Shown in pieces: positions 1 to 3,352 of a DNA stretch of 5,662 nucleotides; positions within the stretch are counted from its first letter, which is position 1; the number at the start of each line of letters is the position of its first letter. The notes under the pieces are model-generated. The model worked only from the letters and a program-made list of their open reading frames with translations. It was not told the origin of the DNA and ran no database searches. A program made the position numbers and the translations under genes. The DNA is from Paludibacter sp. Its GTDB lineage: Bacteria > Bacteroidota > Bacteroidia > Bacteroidales > Paludibacteraceae. The stretch is from assembly GCA_031284665.1 (NCBI GenBank), contig JAITXR010000165.1, positions 1-5,662 on the forward strand, in the 5' to 3' direction.

Positions 1-200
1 AAGACCTTAATATTCAAGTATTTGCAACGACACATAGTAACGATTGTATTCACAGTTTTTCAAAAGTGCTGAACGCAGAAAACAACGAAGTTTTGGGCAA
101 ACTTATTCGTTTGGACAATGAAAATGAGGAAATAAAAGCTGTGGAAATTTCGGCTGACATACTAAAAATAACGACCGAACAATCAATAGAAATAAGATGA
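1..200 (+). CDS. AAA/ABC-type ATPase, C-terminal end only (partner of downstream TOPRIM protein)
   Basis: Only the last 65 codons are in the window, read in the frame starting at base 3 and ending at TGA 198-200; the start lies to the left. The visible residues begin with a strand and switch-like motif, VFATTHSNDCIHSF (residues 6-19). This matches the end of the nucleotide-binding domain in AAA_21/OLD-like ATPases, where a conserved TTHS histidine follows the Walker B strand. The protein ends in the sequence SIEIR, an ending I recall from ATPases paired with DUF3226 proteins. The Walker A and B motifs are off-window, so catalytic competence cannot be judged. Its stop overlaps the next start (ATGA, 197-200), a sign of translational coupling and of a functional pair. 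ATP hydrolysis is presumably used to control the TOPRIM partner, as in OLD-type systems; that is inference. It is clearly an ATPase tail, but its exact family is less certain. Confidence 0.72.
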   Translation, partial: DLNIQVFATTHSNDCIHSFSKVLNAENNEVLGKLIRLDNENEEIKAVEISADILKITTEQSIEIR

Positions 201-817
201 AAACAGAAGAGAAATTTAATAAAAAACTTTTGGTTGAAGGTAAGGATGACCAACACGTTGTTTGGGCTTTATGTGAAAAACTTAATATTCCTGAGATTTT
301 TGATGTGGTTGATAGTGAAGGAATTGATAAATTATTTGACCGATTAAAAGCAGAATGTTCAATTAAAAAATCGGATATTATTGGAATTATAATTGATGCT
401 GACAACGATTTACAAGCGCGTTGGATTTCGGTTCGTGATATTTTGATTAAAAATAATTTTAAAGTTCCTGAAAATTTTCCAAAAGAAGGATTAATTACCG
501 ACACAAAACCAAAAATCGGCGTATGGATTATGCCCGACAACAATACAAATGGAATGTTGGAAGATTTTATTTCGTTTTTAGTCCCTGAAAATGACAAACT
601 TATGCCTATTGCAATCGAAACTTTGCAAAATATTGAAAATCAAGGTTTGGATAAATATAAAACACATAAACCAAAGACAAAAATTCATACTTGGCTCGCG
701 TGGCAAGAAGAGCCGGGGAAACCTTTGGGACAAAGTATTACTAATAAAGCACTTTCGACCGACAACGAAACTTGCCGAAAATTTGCCGTGTGGTTGAAAA
801 AATTGTTTACAGAATAA
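197..817 (+). CDS. DUF3226-like TOPRIM-fold protein, putative nuclease of an ATPase-TOPRIM pair
   Basis: A complete 206-residue protein. The ATG at 197 overlaps the upstream ATPase stop, which fixes the start. TOPRIM hallmarks are visible. The first strand carries LLVEGKDD (residues 11-18) with the catalytic-type glutamate E14. An acidic cluster DADND (67-71) follows a hydrophobic strand and matches the DxD motif. A conserved-looking block, GVWIMPDN...GMLEDF (108-124), follows, then a C-terminal KTKIHTWLA...PGKPLG segment (160-178). This layout fits the family of unknown function DUF3226. TOPRIM domains bind divalent metal and cut or rejoin nucleic acid in topoisomerases, OLD nucleases and primases. 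No signal peptide or membrane segment is seen, so it should be cytoplasmic. Pairing with an ATPase recalls AriA/AriB of PARIS and the fused GajA of Gabija, but I know of no biochemical role for this family. The TOPRIM assignment is fairly strong; the nuclease or defence role is inference. Confidence 0.78.
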   Translation: MKTEEKFNKKLLVEGKDDQHVVWALCEKLNIPEIFDVVDSEGIDKLFDRLKAECSIKKSDIIGIIIDADNDLQARWISVRDILIKNNFKVPENFPKEGLITDTKPKIGVWIMPDNNTNGMLEDFISFLVPENDKLMPIAIETLQNIENQGLDKYKTHKPKTKIHTWLAWQEEPGKPLGQSITNKALSTDNETCRKFAVWLKKLFTE

Positions 818-831
818 AAAAAAACAAAGCC

Positions 832-1668
832 GTGAAAGCAATAAAATTATCGAACTTAATACAACGAATACTAAGCGGCGCGCTATTTGTGGTGCTGATT
901 GTTGGCTCAATAATTTGGAGTCAATATGCTTTTGTGGCTATATTTGCTGTCGTTACTGGACTTACAGTGCGTGAATTTCACCGCCTCACAAATCGAAGTC
1001 CCGAAATTGCTGTTAATCAATGGATTGCAATTATCGGCGGAATTATTCTTTTTACAACTTCTTTTCTGCACGCAGCAAATATAATTCGCTATCCGATTTT
1101 TTCGGTTTACGGTCTGTATATTATTGTTATACTTGTAGTTGAGTTATATCTTAAACGCTCAAATCCTATTCATAATTGGGCATATTTTATTCTTGGTCAG
1201 ATAATTATCGCGTTGCCTTTTTCGCTGCTCAATTTTATTGCTTTTATCGACGGCGCAAGTTATAAACCACTGCTGTTACTTAGCGTTTTCGTTATCATTT
1301 GGGTAAACGACATTGGTGCATATTCTACGGGAATGACTTTTGGGAAACATCGACTTTTTGAACGAATTTCGCCAAAAAAATCGTGGGAAGGATTTATCGG
1401 AGGGGCAATTTTAGCACTTGGAGCAGGAGTTGGTTTGTCATACATAATTCCTGAAATATCGTTGATTAAATGGTTGATTTTTGCGGCAATAATAGTACTT
1501 TTCGGCACTTTTGGCGACCTGATGGAATCGTTGCTTAAACGGACAATTCACGTTAAAGATTCAGGAAATATGATGCCCGGGCATGGCGGCTTACTCGACC
1601 GTTTCGACAGTATGCTCCTCTCTGCCCCTGCTATATTTATTTATTTGAGTTTGATTTTCATTAGTTGA
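832..1668 (+). CDS. cdsA: Phosphatidate cytidylyltransferase (CDP-diacylglycerol synthase)
   Basis: This integral membrane enzyme makes CDP-diacylglycerol from phosphatidate and CTP, the branch point to phosphatidylethanolamine and acidic phospholipids. The 278-residue length is normal for the family. Several hydrophobic segments span residues 12-48, 64-80, 89-106, 118-138, 147-158, 188-206, 212-228 and 260-277. The family signature is intact at 233-259: SLLKR, then K242-D243, then PGHGGLLDRFD. The upstream conserved WVNDIGAY (157-164) and SPKKSWEG (180-187) motifs are also present. The start chosen is GTG 832, giving MKAIKLSNLIQR, because homologues begin just before an (I/L)QR...SG segment. 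A TTG at 772 would add 20 basic residues and overlap the TOPRIM gene by 46 bp. The gap to that gene is only 14 nt, with A-rich sequence in place of a Shine-Dalgarno motif, so cotranscription is likely. Function is confident; the exact start is less so. Confidence 0.96.
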   Translation: MKAIKLSNLIQRILSGALFVVLIVGSIIWSQYAFVAIFAVVTGLTVREFHRLTNRSPEIAVNQWIAIIGGIILFTTSFLHAANIIRYPIFSVYGLYIIVILVVELYLKRSNPIHNWAYFILGQIIIALPFSLLNFIAFIDGASYKPLLLLSVFVIIWVNDIGAYSTGMTFGKHRLFERISPKKSWEGFIGGAILALGAGVGLSYIIPEISLIKWLIFAAIIVLFGTFGDLMESLLKRTIHVKDSGNMMPGHGGLLDRFDSMLLSAPAIFIYLSLIFIS

Positions 1669-1718
1669 GAGTGGATAATTAATAAGGAAAAATCTAAAAA
1701 TTTGAAAAATAATAAGTT
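1669..1718. other. AT-rich 50-bp spacer between cdsA and the acyltransferase gene
   Basis: A short non-coding gap with no stem-loop plus T-run that would serve as a terminator, so read-through from cdsA is possible. The 5' part (around 1669-1685) contains a GAGAGTGGATAATTAAT-like stretch, similar in character to degenerate AT-rich repeats often found between Bacteroidales genes. The 3' part is A-rich just before the ATG, typical of Bacteroidota initiation regions. I found no convincing TAnnTTTG -7 element. Confidence 0.4.
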
Positions 1719-2870
1719 ATGAATCAATTTGACCAAATACGTTGTTATGCTGACAACGAAATACCGGAAATTTTACAGCAACTTTGCAACGAAAAACAAT
1801 TTATCAACGTTGTTTCTACTGCATATCCACTTTTGCCAAAAGAAGTTATAAAGCAGCGATTATGCTCATACAAAGATGTTTACACTTTCCAAAAGGAATT
1901 TATTTATCCATTTTTACACAATCTGGAAGCAACAAAATCGAACGGAATTTTGCTCAAAGGCATAGATAAATTGGATAGAAACAATTCGTATATTTTTCTT
2001 TCAAACCATCGTGATATAGTGTTGGATGCGGCTTTTTTGTGCATTAAATTTATTGAAATTGGGTTTGACACCGTGGAAGTTGCTATTGGCGATAATTTGC
2101 TGGTTTATCCTTGGATAGAGCATTTTGCCAGAGTTAACAAAAGTTTTATTGTAAAACGTGGACTTTCGCTGAAACAAATTTTCGAAAGTTCAAAATTATT
2201 GTCGGAATATATCAAGCACGTTATCAGCGACAAAAAACAATCGCTATGGATTGCTCAGCGCGAAGGAAGGGCTAAAAATTCCGACGACCGCACTCAGGAA
2301 AGTATTATTAAAATGCTGAATATGAGCGGAAAATCAAATAATATTGCCGACAATTTATTGTCATTAAATATCTGTCCGTTAACCATTTCGTACGAATACG
2401 ACCCTTGCGATTACCTTAAAGCAAAAGAATTTCAGCAGAAACGCGATAATCCCGATTTCAAAAAAGAAACAAACGACGATTTGCTAAATATGCAAATAGG
2501 TATTTTAGGCTATAAAGGCAGAATAGAGTATTGTTTTGCGGGCTCGATTAACGATTATTTGCCGGAATTATGGAGCCAGAGTGCAGACAAAAATCAATTC
2601 TTTTCGTTAGTAGCAGCGCATATCGACAGGAAAATTCACAGCAATTATCAAATTTACAATATCAATAAAATTGCTTACGACAAACTCAATAATACACAGC
2701 GCTTTGCAGCCGATTATTCCATTATCGAAAAACTTGATTTTGAAAAATATCTGACAAAACAAATCGACAAAATAGATTTGCCCGACAAAGACCACGACTT
2801 TTTGATGCGTAAATTGCTCGAAATGTATGCAAATCCGCTTGTAAATTATCTTGTTGCAAGCGGCAAGTAA
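1719..2870 (+). CDS. PlsC-like glycerolipid acyltransferase (probable 1-acyl-glycerol-3-phosphate acyltransferase)
   Basis: A 383-residue protein that probably transfers an acyl chain to lysophosphatidate or a related glycerolipid, supplying the phosphatidate used by CdsA next door. The acyltransferase core is visible. A strand YIFLSNHRDIVLD (91-103) carries the catalytic-type histidine H97. AIGDNLL...PWIE (122-134) and NKSFIVKRG (140-148) match motif II. WIAQREGRAKNSDDRTQ (177-193) is the EGR motif that normally contacts the glycerol phosphate. PLTISYEYDPCDYLKA (220-235) resembles motif IV. The histidine and the downstream aspartate D103 are separated by five residues instead of the usual four, with another aspartate at 99. 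No long transmembrane helix is obvious, so membrane association may be peripheral. It is longer than canonical PlsC (about 245), with an extra N-terminal helical region (1-85) and C-terminal region (240-383). Similar proteins in Bacteroidota are usually annotated as 1-acyl-glycerol-3-phosphate acyltransferases. The acyltransferase fold is confident; the exact substrate is not. Confidence 0.85.
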   Translation: MNQFDQIRCYADNEIPEILQQLCNEKQFINVVSTAYPLLPKEVIKQRLCSYKDVYTFQKEFIYPFLHNLEATKSNGILLKGIDKLDRNNSYIFLSNHRDIVLDAAFLCIKFIEIGFDTVEVAIGDNLLVYPWIEHFARVNKSFIVKRGLSLKQIFESSKLLSEYIKHVISDKKQSLWIAQREGRAKNSDDRTQESIIKMLNMSGKSNNIADNLLSLNICPLTISYEYDPCDYLKAKEFQQKRDNPDFKKETNDDLLNMQIGILGYKGRIEYCFAGSINDYLPELWSQSADKNQFFSLVAAHIDRKIHSNYQIYNINKIAYDKLNNTQRFAADYSIIEKLDFEKYLTKQIDKIDLPDKDHDFLMRKLLEMYANPLVNYLVASGK

Positions 2871-2877
2871 TCCTCGT

Positions 2878-3300
2878 ATGGCAAAAATTTATTTGGCTTT
2901 GGGCAGTAATTTGGGCGACAAAGAGCAAAACTTGCGCAACGCCATTACTGCAATTTCGGAGCAAGCAGGTAAAATTACTAAAATTTCAACGTTTTATTAT
3001 TCAAAGCCTTGGGGTTTCAGTTCCGACAACGATTTTGTAAATGCCGTAATCTGTATCGAAAGCGAACTCTCGCCTTTTGACTTGCTTGATTGCACGCAAA
3101 AAATTGAGTGCCAACTTGGCAGAACTCGCAAAACCACAACTACTTACAGCGACCGCATTATCGACATTGATATTCTCCTTTACGACAATTTAACCATCAA
3201 CAGCGACAAACTCAAAATTCCTCATCCTCACATTTCCGAGCGTGATTTTGTATTTGTTCCGCTAAATGAAATCAAAGTTCAGACAAAAAACAAAACGTAA
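2878..3300 (+). CDS. folK: 2-amino-4-hydroxy-6-hydroxymethyldihydropteridine pyrophosphokinase
   Basis: FolK transfers pyrophosphate from ATP to 6-hydroxymethyl-dihydropterin, the step before dihydropteroate synthase in folate synthesis; it is a soluble cytoplasmic enzyme. The 140-residue protein shows the family motifs in order: LALGSNLGDKEQNL (6-19), the YYSKPWGF loop (40-47), DFVNAV (52-57), LGRTRKT (80-86), the metal-binding core DRIIDIDIL (92-100) with R93, D96 and D98, and IPHPHISERDFVFVPLNEI (114-132). ATG 2878 gives the classic MAKIYLALGSN start. An upstream TTG at 2851 in the same frame would overlap the acyltransferase gene and is unnecessary. The gene starts 7 nt after the acyltransferase stop, so the two are probably one transcript. 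The C-terminus ends soon after the PLNEI block, making it about 20 residues shorter than the E. coli enzyme (159). The last residues (KVQTKNKT) are low-complexity, and the stop codon lies inside the terminator palindrome. Confidence 0.95.
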   Translation: MAKIYLALGSNLGDKEQNLRNAITAISEQAGKITKISTFYYSKPWGFSSDNDFVNAVICIESELSPFDLLDCTQKIECQLGRTRKTTTTYSDRIIDIDILLYDNLTINSDKLKIPHPHISERDFVFVPLNEIKVQTKNKT

Positions 3301-3324
3301 CACGTTTTTAAAACGTGTTACGTT
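3285..3324 (-). terminator. Palindromic terminator between convergent folK and the surface-protein gene
   Basis: A perfect 15-bp inverted repeat has arms at 3294-3308 and 3310-3324 with a single base between, so the RNA would fold with the central T/A bases forming the loop. Read on the minus strand, the stem is followed by a T-rich tract (TTTT, G, six T; 3295-3285), the pattern of an intrinsic terminator for the surface-protein gene, whose stop is about 30 nt before it. On the plus strand no T-run follows, so termination of folK here would rest on the stem alone. The folK stop codon (3298-3300) is inside the left arm. Confidence 0.75.
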
Positions 3325-3352
3325 CATCACCTTAACCATTAATCATTAACTT
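3325..3352. repeat. Degenerate ATTAA-type short repeat downstream of the surface-protein gene
   Basis: Bases 3332-3350 read TTAACCATTAATCATTAAC, two imperfect copies of an 8-base CATTAA(C/T)-like unit. The same style of unit is found inside the sorting-domain coding sequence (3444-3477). It is non-coding, lying between the terminator palindrome and the surface-protein stop. Its function is unknown; it may be only simple-sequence debris. Confidence 0.35.

Noticed and set aside
103..597. 164-codon open frame on the minus strand
   Set aside because: It lies antisense to the ATPase tail and the TOPRIM gene, both with recognisable motifs; its translation is low-complexity S/F/L-rich with no family motif.
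772..831. Upstream TTG start for cdsA
   Set aside because: It would overlap the TOPRIM gene by 46 bp and add a basic, non-conserved stretch; GTG 832 gives the usual family N-terminus.
578..910. 110-codon open frame on the minus strand
   Set aside because: It overlaps the TOPRIM C-terminus and the cdsA start, and shows only hydrophobic low-complexity translation.
1695..1704. Possible Bacteroidota -7 promoter element (TAAAAATTTG) before the acyltransferase gene
   Set aside because: The TA and TTTG parts are separated by four bases instead of two, and no well-placed TTG -33 element is seen.
2851..2877. Upstream TTG start for folK
   Set aside because: The extra residues overlap the acyltransferase gene, and ATG 2878 starts exactly at the conserved IYLALGSN strand.
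2722..2964. 80-codon minus-strand open frame across the acyltransferase/folK junction
   Set aside because: Both genes on the other strand have clear family motifs and tight spacing, leaving no room for an antisense gene with independent support.
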